A stretch of 64,000 bases of DNA from JAADHX01 sp964569385 (GCA_964569385.1 CAZMUM010000001.1:62001-126000); one strand, 5' to 3'. Positions 16,966 to 26,992 are shown, counted from the stretch's first letter. Program-made: numbers and translations. Notes: a model not told the origin generated them from the sequence alone.

Positions 16966-18567
16966 ATGACGCCAGACATGACCGCAGCCGCGACCGCAAC
17001 GTCGTTGGCCAAAACCGTTGTCGATGCCGCTATCGCCCGCCACCGCGAGCTCGACAACGCAGAGCAACAACAGGTCATGCTTTACGACATCGCCCATGCT
17101 GCGTCGGCCATCGAGATATGTCGCGCCGTCATCGACGACGGCAAGTTGGGGCCAGCCGAAGGTGCTTTAGCGTGCGCATTCATCGCCGATGTCGTGGCCG
17201 AACTTGGCGCCAAGACCATCGGCCGCGAACATCTGTGGGGAATCGAGCCAGGAGCCCTCGACAACGCTCGGGACTTCCTCATCGCCTACCGAGATCCCGA
17301 GTTTCTTGCATCGTTGGCCGACTTGGACCCGCCATCGCACCTCGACGACGACTTCGAGATGGTCGCCGACACCTTCAGGCGATTTGCCGACGACAAGATC
17401 GCGCCTGCAGCGGAGCACATTCATCGCACCGATTCCGACATCCCCGAGGAACTGATTCAGGGGCTCGCGGACTTGGGTTGTTTTGGCCTCTCGGTGCCAG
17501 AAGAGTACGGCGGTTTCGCGACCGGCGGCGAGAGCGACTATTTCGGCATGGTTATCGCCACAGAGGAGCTGTCAAGGGCCTCGCTCGGCGCGGGCGGATC
17601 GCTCATAACCCGACCCGAGATCCTGACCCGCGCCCTCGAACGGGGCGGCACCGAAGCCCAAAAGCAGAAGTGGCTGCCGCAGATCGCAACGGCCGAAACA
17701 ATGTGTGCTGTAGCCGTCACCGAACCTGACTACGGCTCAGATGTTGCTCAGCTGAAGGTAACAGCGACGCCCACCGACGGTGGCTGGCACATCAACGGTG
17801 TCAAGACCTGGTGCACTTTCGCGGGACGAGCCAACGTGTTGATGCTTCTCGCCCGCACCGACCCGGACAAGAAAAAGGGCCACCGCGGATTGAGCCTCTT
17901 CATCGTGCCCAAGGAGTCGACCTCTGGCCACCAGTTCGAACTGCATCAAGATGCTGGTGGCCGCATGGAAGGCCGGGCCATCCCGACCATCGGCTATCGG
18001 GGCATGCACTCTTTCGAGGTTGCTTTCGAAGATTGGTTCGTCGAAGCCGAGAACCTCATCGGCGGCGACGAGGGCCTCGGACGCGGTTTCTATCTCCAGA
18101 TGGCTGGCTTTGAGAATGGGCGTCTACAAACCGCAGCCAGAGCCGTCGGGGTTATGCAAGCTGCGTTCGAAGCCGCCACAACCTATGCAGCCGACCGCAA
18201 GGTGTTCGGCCAGCCGGTCGGCCAGTATCAACTGACGCGAGCCAAACTCGGTCGGATGGCAGCCATTATTCGCGCCGCTCGCCAATACAACTACGCAGTA
18301 GCGGTCATGATGGCCAAAGGCGGAGGAACCCTCGAAGCCTCGATGGTTAAGGCATACGTCTGCAAGGCCGCCGAATGGGTCACTCGTGAGGCCATGCAGA
18401 TACATGGCGGGTTTGGGTACGCGGAGGAATATCCAGTTAGCCGGCTTTTTGTCGACGCTCGGGTGTTATCGATCTTCGAAGGCGCCGACGAAACGTTGTG
18501 CCTCAAGTTGATCATCAGGCGGCTGTTGGCCCAGCCATTGGGGGCAACGCCTCAAACACTGCCCTAA
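16966..18567 (+). CDS. Acyl-CoA dehydrogenase family protein
   Basis: The 533-residue product has an N-terminal extension of about 110 residues (helical, LYDIAHAASAIE) before a standard acyl-CoA dehydrogenase core: MCAVAVTEPDYGSDVAQ (FAD-binding signature 1), HINGVKTWCTFAG, and IHGGFGYAEEYPVSRLFVD (signature 2), with FEGADE near the C-terminus. It oxidises an acyl-CoA to the enoyl-CoA with FAD. The extended N-terminus is like that of the PpsT/DmdC-like and benzylsuccinyl groups, so the substrate class is unknown. The stop TAA abuts the ATG of the next gene (18568), which suggests co-transcription with a c-di-GMP protein. Confidence 0.9.
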   Translation: MTPDMTAAATATSLAKTVVDAAIARHRELDNAEQQQVMLYDIAHAASAIEICRAVIDDGKLGPAEGALACAFIADVVAELGAKTIGREHLWGIEPGALDNARDFLIAYRDPEFLASLADLDPPSHLDDDFEMVADTFRRFADDKIAPAAEHIHRTDSDIPEELIQGLADLGCFGLSVPEEYGGFATGGESDYFGMVIATEELSRASLGAGGSLITRPEILTRALERGGTEAQKQKWLPQIATAETMCAVAVTEPDYGSDVAQLKVTATPTDGGWHINGVKTWCTFAGRANVLMLLARTDPDKKKGHRGLSLFIVPKESTSGHQFELHQDAGGRMEGRAIPTIGYRGMHSFEVAFEDWFVEAENLIGGDEGLGRGFYLQMAGFENGRLQTAARAVGVMQAAFEAATTYAADRKVFGQPVGQYQLTRAKLGRMAAIIRAARQYNYAVAVMMAKGGGTLEASMVKAYVCKAAEWVTREAMQIHGGFGYAEEYPVSRLFVDARVLSIFEGADETLCLKLIIRRLLAQPLGATPQTLP

Positions 18568-21075
18568 ATGACCGACGGGGCACTCGAGAACATCGGAGTA
18601 CGAGTGCCCCAATCCGAACAAGGTCAGGTATCAGCGAGTCCAGGCGTGCTCGCGCCCGTAACTCGGGTCGATCGCTGGGCAGACGGACCAATGGACGAGG
18701 TCACTCAGATAGTCGAGGCTGGCCTGCGGGCGATGCGTCTCGTCGGAATCGCTCTTCTTTTTCCCTACATTCTGCGCTACCGGCCGGGGCCTGAGACGGC
18801 AAGCCTCGCTCTCAATACCTGGTTCAATGCGGTATTGTTGTGCGGGACGCTGGCCCTCATGAACGGGCTGTCGCTGATAGCCCAAAAGATGCCGAACGGA
18901 CGCCTGCGGCTAGTTACGAGCGTCACGGCCGTCGTAGCAGACGCCTTCATCGTGTTGCTCGTTGTAAGTGCTCTCGGTGTGTTCGATGCGAACATGGCCT
19001 GGTTCATCCTTATTATTCCGATTCTCGAAGCTGGGATGCGGTTCGGGGTTCGGGCTGCCCTCGTGACCTGGGCCGGGCTGTTCGGAGTGAACCTCGCGTC
19101 ACGCATGTGGAACAACGAGTTTGGCAGCTTCTTCGACCAGGCCGACCTCATGCTTCAACGACTCGGAATCGTGTTGTTGGTTGCCATCCCAACGATATAC
19201 CTGTCGCAAAAATTGTTGCTCGACATCCGGCTCGAACGGCGCGCCACCGGCGAGGCCACCAGCCGAAGTCAACTGCTCGAAACCGTGGCCCAGTCGAGCC
19301 AGCGGGTCGCCAGGCTCGACGCGGGAATGGTCGACGAGCTGCTAAAGAGCGTCTCGCTTCTCGGATTCGATGTAGTCGATGTGTGCGTCCTGGGCGTACG
19401 CGGCCAGTGGCGTATTGAGGCGACGCGTCAGCGTGAACCCGGAATCACACTGCCAGACCCGACATCAGTCGAGGGTGGTCTACTCGAGCTCGCAACCGAC
19501 ACAGTGGTAATGCACGGAACGCTCGGACCAGAGATCGAGAGTGGGCTGCGTCGCCAGGGCTTATCCACCCTGCTCGCCTGCCCCCTTGGCGCTCGCGGCG
19601 ATGCCACAGTGGTGTTGCGGTGCGGTCGTAAGCTCGGTGTCCAGGTGACGTCGACCCAAGTCGAGTGTGTTGAACTTTTGGCCGGCAACGCCACCATTGC
19701 CCTCCATAACAAACGGCTCGTCGGTGAGTTGAGGGCGATGCAACAACGGCTCCATCATCAGGCGTACCACGATGCGCTAACGGGCCTATCAAACCGAATT
19801 GATTTCAACGATCAACTCGAGACCGCTTTCGCACAGACCCGCGAGGGCGGCACCGAATGTGCGGTGATGTTCATAGACCTTGACCGTTTCAAACCGGTCA
19901 ACGACAGCCTCGGTCACGACGTCGGCAATGACCTTCTCGTCAACGTCGCTAGGCGACTCGTCGGCGCTGTGCGCCAGAACGATCTTGTGGCCAGGATGGG
20001 CGGCGACGAGTTTGTGGTGTTGCTCCGAGACGTGTTCTCAAGCACAGACGACACCGAGATCGCAGACATCGCCGACCGAGTGTGTAACGCCATCGCTGAA
20101 CCATTCATAGTGATGAACAACGAGGTTGTGATCAGCTGTTCGGTAGGCATCGCGGTGTCTGGCGATGAGATCAAGGACGCAGCTGAGCTAGTTAGGCGAG
20201 CCGACCTTGCCATGTACCGCGCCAAGGCTCTTGGCAAGGCCCGCTGGGAACGTTACCGAGCCGACCTCGACGAGGAAGGCCTCAGTCGTATCCGAATCGA
20301 GACCGATCTACGCCGGGCCGTCACCAACAATCTGGTTGGGGTCGCGTTCCAGGGAATCCTGTCGGTGCGGACCGGGCAGATCATTGGTGCAGAGACCCTG
20401 CTTCGGTGGGAGCACCCAGTGCAGGGTGTCATCTCGCCTGAGATCCTTGTGCCCATCGCTGAGGACTCTGGTTTGATCCTCGAGTTGGGTCGACGGATTC
20501 TCGAGCGTGCTTGCATTCAAGCCTCAGACTGGCAGACACGTTTCTCGGATCAACCGCCGATGGTTGCAGTCAACGTGTCGCCGGTAGAACTGTTCCACCC
20601 CCGGTTCTTCGAAACCCTCGACAGCGTTCTCGAACGTACCGGCGTCGATCCTGGCTGGATCATCGCCGAGATCACCGAGAACATCGTCAGTGCAGGCAAC
20701 GACAGCAACAAGAAACTCCAAGCCCTAAAGGACCGCGGGCTGCGCCTGGCACTCGACGACTTCGGCAAGGGTCAAACCTCGCTTGCCTACTTGCATGAGT
20801 TCCCAATCGACATTCTCAAGGTCGATAAGACGTTCGTTCAGAACGCGGGCCACGATCACGCCCAGCACGCAATCTTGGAGTCGATAATTCGGCTAGCTCA
20901 CGAACTCGGGTTGGTGGTCATCGCCGAAGGAGTCGAGACCAAGGTCCAACTTCAGCAGCTGCGTGATCTCGACTGTGACCTCGCGCAGGGCTACCTGCTG
21001 CACCGCCCCGGCCCGCCTGAAGAACTTACCCATCGAATCGCTGACCACCGCCGCAAGGTAATCCCCACAGTTTGA
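18568..21075 (+). CDS. Membrane-bound GAF-like GGDEF-EAL cyclic-di-GMP protein
   Basis: The 835-residue protein has about five N-terminal hydrophobic helices (about 55-220), a GAF-like sensory region (about 245-385), a GGDEF domain (MGGDEFVVLL) and an EAL domain with the variant ETLLRW in place of EAL. Other EAL residues are present: ITEN, LDDFGKG, ILKVDKT and AEGVE. Cyclase activity is likely; phosphodiesterase activity is plausible since the first Glu and the metal ligands remain. ATG follows directly after the TAA of the acyl-CoA dehydrogenase gene. The 40 bases after its TGA lead to the convergent helicase gene. Confidence 0.9.
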   Translation: MTDGALENIGVRVPQSEQGQVSASPGVLAPVTRVDRWADGPMDEVTQIVEAGLRAMRLVGIALLFPYILRYRPGPETASLALNTWFNAVLLCGTLALMNGLSLIAQKMPNGRLRLVTSVTAVVADAFIVLLVVSALGVFDANMAWFILIIPILEAGMRFGVRAALVTWAGLFGVNLASRMWNNEFGSFFDQADLMLQRLGIVLLVAIPTIYLSQKLLLDIRLERRATGEATSRSQLLETVAQSSQRVARLDAGMVDELLKSVSLLGFDVVDVCVLGVRGQWRIEATRQREPGITLPDPTSVEGGLLELATDTVVMHGTLGPEIESGLRRQGLSTLLACPLGARGDATVVLRCGRKLGVQVTSTQVECVELLAGNATIALHNKRLVGELRAMQQRLHHQAYHDALTGLSNRIDFNDQLETAFAQTREGGTECAVMFIDLDRFKPVNDSLGHDVGNDLLVNVARRLVGAVRQNDLVARMGGDEFVVLLRDVFSSTDDTEIADIADRVCNAIAEPFIVMNNEVVISCSVGIAVSGDEIKDAAELVRRADLAMYRAKALGKARWERYRADLDEEGLSRIRIETDLRRAVTNNLVGVAFQGILSVRTGQIIGAETLLRWEHPVQGVISPEILVPIAEDSGLILELGRRILERACIQASDWQTRFSDQPPMVAVNVSPVELFHPRFFETLDSVLERTGVDPGWIIAEITENIVSAGNDSNKKLQALKDRGLRLALDDFGKGQTSLAYLHEFPIDILKVDKTFVQNAGHDHAQHAILESIIRLAHELGLVVIAEGVETKVQLQQLRDLDCDLAQGYLLHRPGPPEELTHRIADHRRKVIPTV

Positions 21076-21115
21076 CCACGACGCACCGAACTGGCCTCGC
21101 GCACTGCCGGAACGG

Positions 21116-23200
21116 TCAGAACAAGTCATCCAAGAACTGTTCGACGTTGGCTTGAACATCGACTTGTCTGGTCTCGATAACCTCGCCGAGTTCGGCGCTG
21201 CTACCTGCCGATTCGACTGCGAATCGGTCGCGGATTGGTTCGAAGAAGCGGCTCAGCTGAGCGTAGAGGTGACGATCATCTTGGCCGTACCGGTGGATGT
21301 GGAAGCGCATCGGGAACAACACGTTTAGATGCGTCTTGGCCCTCGTGACGGCGACATAAGCCAACCTAAGTTCTTCGTCGAGGCCTTCCGCGTCGCCCAA
21401 CGCCATGTCGCTGGGGAGGTTGCCATCGGCGGCATGCAGTAGATGGACTGCGCTCCATTCGAGACCCTTGGCTGAGTGCACTGTCGATAACGTCAGAAAC
21501 TCGTCGTCGAGATGCGGGGGTCCGGCGAGGTCGCCGGTTCGTTCGGGCGGGTCGAGCACCACTTCGGTGAGGAATCGCGACCGCGTTGCGTATCCCCCGG
21601 CGAGAACAGCTAGCTGTTCGAGGTCTCCGAGTCTGGCTGTTGCATCGTCGTAACGCCGAGGGAACGTCGCAACACAAACTGCTCGAAGTCGGTCGACCTG
21701 TTCGGCCGGAGTAACCGACTGGGTGCTTGTTCGGTCAGGTGAGCTCTCAGCTGCATCAGTGGAGTCGGTTCTGGCACAGTCGATCCAGGCCGAACGCAGT
21801 ATCTCCGCGTCGGCGGCTGCCCGTGGCGGCATTCGTACGTCGCCCGAAACAAAGCGGGCAAAGGCAGCGTCGGGATCGCCGGCGATGTCGAGCTCGCTGA
21901 GCAGACGGGTCGCGGTCGCAGGCCCAACACCGTCGAGCATCCGAAGAACTCGATTCCAGGCCAACTCGTCGCCAGGATTATCGAGAACTCGGAGCAAGCT
22001 GAGGAGGTCCTTTACGTGGGCAGCTTCGAGAAACTTAAGTCCGCCGTACTTGACGAACGGAATGTCTCGCCTGGCCAACTCGAGTTCGAGATGGGCACTG
22101 TGGTGACCCGACCGAAACAACACAGCCTGGTCGCGGAAGTCGAGGCCGGTTTCTCGAAGACTGAGAATTTCGTCACAGACCCAACCCGATTGGGCGGCTT
22201 CGTCATCGCACGTAACCAACCGAGGCACGGGACCCGAGGCGATCTCGGTGCTCAGTTCCTTGCGCACCAGGAACTGCGACTGGGCCAGCACGCCGTTGGC
22301 AACTCTCAGAACGTCTGGAGTGGACCGGTAGTTCTGGGTGAGCGTGACCATTCGAGAATCGTCGAACTGGTCAGTGAACGACCAGAGGTTCTCAACGGTC
22401 GCAGCCCGAAAGCCGTAGATGGCTTGGGCATCGTCGCCAACAACGGTGGGCGTGGCGCCTCCTGCGCAAAGGCCCCGAACAATATCGGCCTGGATCGGGT
22501 TGGTGTCTTGGTACTCATCGACCAGCACGTGATCGAAGCGCCGCTGCATTACTACTCCGGCTTCGCTATTTACGAGCGCTCGCCAGAACAGCAACATGTC
22601 GTCGTAGTCGAGGACACTTTGGCGCCGCTTCCTGGCCGAGTAGGCCTTAGCCACCTCGCTTATGGAGTCGTGGTGTTCGGCGACCCAGGGAAAGTGATCG
22701 GTCAGGACATCGGCCAGTTTGGCTTGACTGTTCACGACGCGGCTATAGATCGAGGCCAGGGTGTCGGCGCGGGGAAAGCGCCTCGTGTGGCGGGCAACAT
22801 CGAGTTCTGACCGGACTATCGAGAAGGTCTCAGTCACGTCGCTTGGGTCGAGGACGGTAAATGACGGTGACAACCCGATGGCATCTGAGTGTTGTCGCAG
22901 CAGCCGATTCGCCACCGCATGAAACGTGCCACCCCAGACCCGGCTTGCGGCCCGGCGGCTCGTCATGGTGGCCACGCGATCCACCATCTCGGCGGCGGCC
23001 CGGCGGGTAAACGTGAGAAGTAAGATTCGATCAGGGTCGACATCGTCTTCGATCAGACGAGCCACCCTGGCCGCCAACGTGCCCGTCTTACCTGTGCCGG
23101 CTCCGGCCACGATAAGCAAAGCTCCGCTGGAGTCGAAGACTGCGTCGCGTTGCTGGCTGTTGAGGCGATCGAGCCACGCTGGTTCGCCATCTTCGAACAT
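21116..23200 (-). CDS. UvrD/PcrA-like superfamily 1 DNA helicase
   Basis: The product (about 694 residues from ATG 23200; the open frame starts at 23248) has superfamily 1A motifs in order: Walker A GAGTGKT, LLLTFTRRAA (Ia), VDEYQDTN (II), VGDDAQAIYGFRAA (III), LTQNYRST (IV), VHSAKGLEWSAVHLL (V) and YVAVTRAK (VI). The motif set is that of UvrD/Rep helicases. The N-terminal segment LNSQQRDAVF is a typical Q motif. It probably unwinds DNA during repair or restart. Its start lies about 94 bp from the divergent ABC-F gene. Length is similar to UvrD (720). Confidence 0.92.
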   Translation of the reverse strand: MFEDGEPAWLDRLNSQQRDAVFDSSGALLIVAGAGTGKTGTLAARVARLIEDDVDPDRILLLTFTRRAAAEMVDRVATMTSRRAASRVWGGTFHAVANRLLRQHSDAIGLSPSFTVLDPSDVTETFSIVRSELDVARHTRRFPRADTLASIYSRVVNSQAKLADVLTDHFPWVAEHHDSISEVAKAYSARKRRQSVLDYDDMLLFWRALVNSEAGVVMQRRFDHVLVDEYQDTNPIQADIVRGLCAGGATPTVVGDDAQAIYGFRAATVENLWSFTDQFDDSRMVTLTQNYRSTPDVLRVANGVLAQSQFLVRKELSTEIASGPVPRLVTCDDEAAQSGWVCDEILSLRETGLDFRDQAVLFRSGHHSAHLELELARRDIPFVKYGGLKFLEAAHVKDLLSLLRVLDNPGDELAWNRVLRMLDGVGPATATRLLSELDIAGDPDAAFARFVSGDVRMPPRAAADAEILRSAWIDCARTDSTDAAESSPDRTSTQSVTPAEQVDRLRAVCVATFPRRYDDATARLGDLEQLAVLAGGYATRSRFLTEVVLDPPERTGDLAGPPHLDDEFLTLSTVHSAKGLEWSAVHLLHAADGNLPSDMALGDAEGLDEELRLAYVAVTRAKTHLNVLFPMRFHIHRYGQDDRHLYAQLSRFFEPIRDRFAVESAGSSAELGEVIETRQVDVQANVEQFLDDLF

Positions 23201-23293
23201 TCGTTCGAGGATAGTTGATCGTGGTGGCGCCGCCAACCGTCCGAACAAAAGATTCGGCGCTCGCCAGCAAACCGGGCGATAGCCTCGGCCAAC

Positions 23294-25258
23294 GTGTTAA
23301 CCGCATCAGGTCTGTCGCGCGCTCACGGCGACCGCGTTCTCTTTAAGGATCTAACCCTCAAGCTGCTGCCGGGACATCGGACGGCTCTGGTCGGCGGCAA
23401 TGGCGCCGGAAAGACCTCGCTGCTTGAAATCGTTGTTGGACTCGACCCGCCCGATACCGGCGAGGTCCATTGGGCTAAGGGCAGCCGAATCGGATACCTG
23501 CCCCAAGACCTAACCGAAAAGGTCGTTGGACCGGTACTCACCGTGGCCATGGCTGGAGCCACTCACATCACCGAAGTTGCCGATCGTTTGACCGAGCTCG
23601 AAGCAAAGATGAGCAGCACAGTCGACGACGAACTCACCAAGGCGATCGAGCAGTACGGCGAGGCCCAGAGCCGGTTCGAACAGCTTGGTGGATACGCCCT
23701 CGAAGCCGAAGCCCATCGAGTGCTGGCCGGGCTTGGTTTCACACCCGCAATGGCGGCCAAGGATGTTTCGGAGCTGTCGGGAGGCTGGCGAATGCGGCTC
23801 GCTCTGGCCCGGCTGTTGTTGTCAGAACCAGATGTCCTAATACTCGACGAACCCACGAACCACCTCGACGTCGACTCAGTTGGCTGGTTGGAGGAGCAAC
23901 TGAGCGCATGGCCGGGAGCGTTATTGTTCGTTTCTCATGATCGCGACTTCATCGACGGCATCGCCAACCGCGTGATCGAGCTCATCGATGGCAAAGGCAC
24001 CGAGTACGTTGGTGGCTTCGCTGAGTTCGTGGTGGCCCGCGAAGAACTCAGGATTCAGGCCAAGGCCGCCGCATCGCAACAGGCTCGCAAGGTCGCTCAG
24101 GTCGAGCAGTTTGTCGATCGTTTCAGGTACAAGGCCACCAAATCTCGACAGGTCCAGAGCCGCCTAAAGACGCTGGCCAAACTCGAAGCCATCGAGGTAC
24201 CAACACACAAACAACTCAAGGCCAGGTTCAATTACCCGGAACCGCAAAGGTCTTCGAGGGTCGTGGCCGACTTCAGTCACGTCGATGCTGGATACGACGG
24301 CGAGGTCGTGCTCTCCGACGTTAGTTTCGTGGTCGAGCGGGGCCGCAAGGTTGCCCTCGTCGGCCCGAATGGCGCCGGAAAGACCACGCTGCTAAAGCTT
24401 CTACTCGACGAGCTCGAACCTATGGCCGGTGCTGTCACGCTCGGCAACAACGTCGACCACGCCACGTTCGACCAGCACCAGACCGATGTTCTTCACCTCG
24501 ACCTGACAGTGCTCGACGAGTTCAGACAATCCATCGGCGATCCACTCGACCGAAACCTTCGCACCATCCTCGGTTCGTTCGGATTCACCGGCGATGCGGC
24601 CGAACGCCGAGTCGGCGAACTCTCGGGCGGCGAACAGACCCGGTTGGCGCTGGCCATCACAATGGCGAACCCTGTGAACCTCCTAATTCTCGACGAACCA
24701 ACCAACCATCTCGACCTACCGAGCTGCGACTTGCTCGAAGATGCGCTGCGTGCCTATCCAGGCACCATCATCTTGGTTACCCACGATCGCCACCTCATTC
24801 GTGGCGTAGCCGATGCTCTAGTCGAGGTTCGCAACGGAACCGCACGATGGCACGAAGGTGCACCAGACGCGGTTCTCAATCCTGCGGCTGCGGCGAAGGC
24901 GGCACGAGCCACACAATCGGCTTCGAAGTCGCTCAAAGCCGACAAAACGAACCGACCGAAATCGGGCCAGACACCAGCTAGCACCAAGAAGACTCAGAAA
25001 CGAACCGCGGCCGAAGGTCGCAATCAGCAGCATCAAGCGACCAAAGACCTGCGCAAACGAATCAACCGGGTCGAGAAAGCGTGGGAGACCGCCGAAGCCG
25101 ACCTCGTCAAACTTCAGACCCAGATGGCCGATCCAGCTACATACGAAGACGCAACCAAGTTGCGCTCCATCACCTCCGAGCACGACGAGGTCAAGGACAA
25201 GGCTGCCGATCTCATGGCCGAATGGGAACGCCTGTCGGCCAGGCTAGGCAATGGCTAG
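23294..25258 (+). CDS. ABC-F family ATP-binding protein
   Basis: The 654-residue product has two ABC ATPase domains in one chain and no membrane segments. Domain 1 has GGNGAGKTS, LSGGWRMRLALARLL and LILDEPTNHLD; domain 2 has GPNGAGKTT, LSGGEQTRLALAI and LILDEPTNHLD. A linker with charged helix (about 240-320) joins them, and the C-terminus is a Lys-rich stretch followed by a coiled coil, like the Uup C-terminal domain. ABC-F proteins act on the ribosome; whether this is housekeeping or antibiotic-protective is not clear. The start is GTG at 23294. Its last codons overlap the next gene by 8 bp. Confidence 0.93.
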   Translation: MLTASGLSRAHGDRVLFKDLTLKLLPGHRTALVGGNGAGKTSLLEIVVGLDPPDTGEVHWAKGSRIGYLPQDLTEKVVGPVLTVAMAGATHITEVADRLTELEAKMSSTVDDELTKAIEQYGEAQSRFEQLGGYALEAEAHRVLAGLGFTPAMAAKDVSELSGGWRMRLALARLLLSEPDVLILDEPTNHLDVDSVGWLEEQLSAWPGALLFVSHDRDFIDGIANRVIELIDGKGTEYVGGFAEFVVAREELRIQAKAAASQQARKVAQVEQFVDRFRYKATKSRQVQSRLKTLAKLEAIEVPTHKQLKARFNYPEPQRSSRVVADFSHVDAGYDGEVVLSDVSFVVERGRKVALVGPNGAGKTTLLKLLLDELEPMAGAVTLGNNVDHATFDQHQTDVLHLDLTVLDEFRQSIGDPLDRNLRTILGSFGFTGDAAERRVGELSGGEQTRLALAITMANPVNLLILDEPTNHLDLPSCDLLEDALRAYPGTIILVTHDRHLIRGVADALVEVRNGTARWHEGAPDAVLNPAAAAKAARATQSASKSLKADKTNRPKSGQTPASTKKTQKRTAAEGRNQQHQATKDLRKRINRVEKAWETAEADLVKLQTQMADPATYEDATKLRSITSEHDEVKDKAADLMAEWERLSARLGNG

Positions 25259-26099
25259 ACGGCCATCGTTGGCCGTTCGAGTCGAGCGGGTAACGGCTGC
25301 AAACCTTGTGCGACTAGCTCACACGATTGCTTCACAAGATCCATCCTGGGGAACCCAAACATTTCCTGTCGCCGACGGTTTCGCCGTCCTTTGTGGCGAC
25401 GGCCTTTACGTCAACGGTTTGTTCGCCGCGGGCATCACGGAACAAGTTTCGGCCAACGATCTCGACCACTTCGAACAGCGCTGCGCGGCGATGAACCTGC
25501 CTGCATCGGTTGAGATCAGCAGCGCTACTAGTCCACAGCTAGGCGAGCATCTATCGAGTCGGGGCTACACGGCCGGCAATACGGTGGAAGCCTTCACAAT
25601 CAACTTGGACGACACACAGACCACCCAGGTCGAGGTTGATGTTGCCCAATCGGGCCCAAACCTTGTTGTTGAGTCGGCCAACGAAGAACTGCTCGGTCTA
25701 TGGCAGGAAACTTGCGCCGCGGCTTGGGGGCACACGTCGGTCGAGGCAAGACGGTCAAGCGACACCTTCGCGGCCGCAGCCGCGGTCGTCGACGGGCCCG
25801 GGCTGCTGATCGCCAGCGACGAGTCCGACGAGAGGCCAGTGGCGACGGCCAGTGTGACAATTCATGACGGAGTCGCCACCCTCGGCGCCATGTCGACTTT
25901 GCCAGCCGAACGCCGACGTGGCATCCAGAGGGCTCTCATCGCGCACCGGCTCGGGTTTGCTCGCTCCAGGGGCTGCGACCTGGCTTACACAACTGCTGTC
26001 ACCGGTGGCGACTCAGCAAGAAACCTCACCCGCCACGGCTTCGAGCACCTCCACACCAAGACCACCCACGTCCTAACAACTCGGCAACCAGTGTCGTAA
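25251..26099 (+). CDS. GNAT family N-acetyltransferase
   Basis: The 282-residue protein has a GNAT fold in its C-terminal half: a VATLGAMSTLPAERRRGIQRALI stretch that fits the acetyl-CoA pyrophosphate loop (R/Q-x-x-G-x-G/A). The N-terminal half may be a second degenerate GNAT domain. The ATG overlaps the ABC-F stop by 8 bp. The last codons (QPVS and the TAA) lie inside the 48-bp palindrome at 26086. The acceptor substrate is unknown. Confidence 0.75.
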   Translation: MARRPSLAVRVERVTAANLVRLAHTIASQDPSWGTQTFPVADGFAVLCGDGLYVNGLFAAGITEQVSANDLDHFEQRCAAMNLPASVEISSATSPQLGEHLSSRGYTAGNTVEAFTINLDDTQTTQVEVDVAQSGPNLVVESANEELLGLWQETCAAAWGHTSVEARRSSDTFAAAAAVVDGPGLLIASDESDERPVATASVTIHDGVATLGAMSTLPAERRRGIQRALIAHRLGFARSRGCDLAYTTAVTGGDSARNLTRHGFEHLHTKTTHVLTTRQPVS

Positions 26100-26133
26100 A
26101 TCGGGGTCATAGCCCCAATCCTCGACACTGGTT
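26086..26133. repeat. 48-bp palindromic repeat, copy 1; likely bidirectional terminator
   Basis: Outer arms AACCAGTGTCG (26086-26096) and CGACACTGGTT (26123-26133) pair fully, and an inner GGGG/CCCC stem (26103-26106, 26113-26116) closes a short loop. It spans the end of the GNAT gene and faces the convergent IF-2B-like gene, so it can act as a terminator on both strands. The same 48-bp architecture recurs at 43424 and 56389. Confidence 0.75.
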
Positions 26134-26150
26134 CGGAAAAGGGGGCTGAG

Positions 26151-26948
26151 CTAGATGACGGGTTTGAGGAGCTCGGGGGCTACTACGCAGTCGGTGCGGA
26201 GGCGGAGCTCGTCGCCCGGGCGTTTGCCGGTGGGGCCGATCATGGCGTCGATGAGTTCGACGGGTACGACTTCGTCTTCGAGGTTCCACGGGTCGGGGCC
26301 GCCGAGGGGGGCGGACGCGTACCGCCACATTGGGCTTGGCAGAGCCCGACCAACAGGAACTACCGCCCACACCTCAGCACCAATGGCACGAGCAGTTGCC
26401 GCCGCGGCCAACGACCCGGCCGGAGCAACGATCCCGCCGTCGCCAGCAATGGCGGCTTCGAGCGCCACAACGTCGGCCGACGCTACGGCTGAACCAAGCC
26501 CCCAAGACGGTACGTCGTGGGCATCGACATCACGATCATCCAGTTGGCGCACCAATCCGTTGCCGTCGCCAAACTGATCGACGACCAAGACTCGAACATC
26601 GCCGCGGCGGACCAATGCAGCCGGGATCGTGTCAGACCACCCCACGATCACAATCGTCGCGTCGTCTGGCAGAGCCGAGGCCAACTCGCGAGCGGTCGGG
26701 TCAGAATCGAGATCCTCGGTCAGCTCCCAGGCGGCCTGCATTGGCTCAGTTGAGGTAAGAACCCTGGCGGCAAGTGTCCACAACGCTCCGGCCCGCGGGT
26801 GCTTACCGACGAGGCGTCGACATGACGTAACCAAACCGGCAGGGTCCATTCCCAGCGAGGCCAAGGCACCCGCCGCCTCGCGGGTTAGGAGGGCCTGGTC
26901 GACACCGCCAGCACGGGCCACATAGCGCAATCGTTCGATCGGATGCAT
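26151..26948 (-). CDS. IF-2B-like (eIF-2B alpha/beta/delta family) protein
   Basis: The 265-residue product has the pattern of the IF-2B/NagB-RpiA-like fold: VVIVGWSDTIPAAL-like Rossmann segment, ADVVALEAAIAGDGGIVAPAGSLAAAATARAIGAEVWAV and a late motif DPWNLEDEVVPVELID. In bacteria such proteins include methylthioribose-1-phosphate isomerase and ribose-1,5-bisphosphate isomerase relatives, but this short variant is not either and its reaction is unknown. It diverges from the next gene by 44 bp. The family call is moderate. Confidence 0.6.
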   Translation of the reverse strand: MHPIERLRYVARAGGVDQALLTREAAGALASLGMDPAGLVTSCRRLVGKHPRAGALWTLAARVLTSTEPMQAAWELTEDLDSDPTARELASALPDDATIVIVGWSDTIPAALVRRGDVRVLVVDQFGDGNGLVRQLDDRDVDAHDVPSWGLGSAVASADVVALEAAIAGDGGIVAPAGSLAAAATARAIGAEVWAVVPVGRALPSPMWRYASAPLGGPDPWNLEDEVVPVELIDAMIGPTGKRPGDELRLRTDCVVAPELLKPVI

Positions 26949-26992
26949 CAGAGTGACGATAGTGGCCGCGCGGTGCGTTAACGTTTCGAGCC

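Noticed and set aside
24361..24400. Possible CRISPR or other spaced repeats in the window
   Set aside because: No regularly spaced repeats with unique spacers were seen; the similar motifs in the ABC-F gene are Walker A copies in its two domains.
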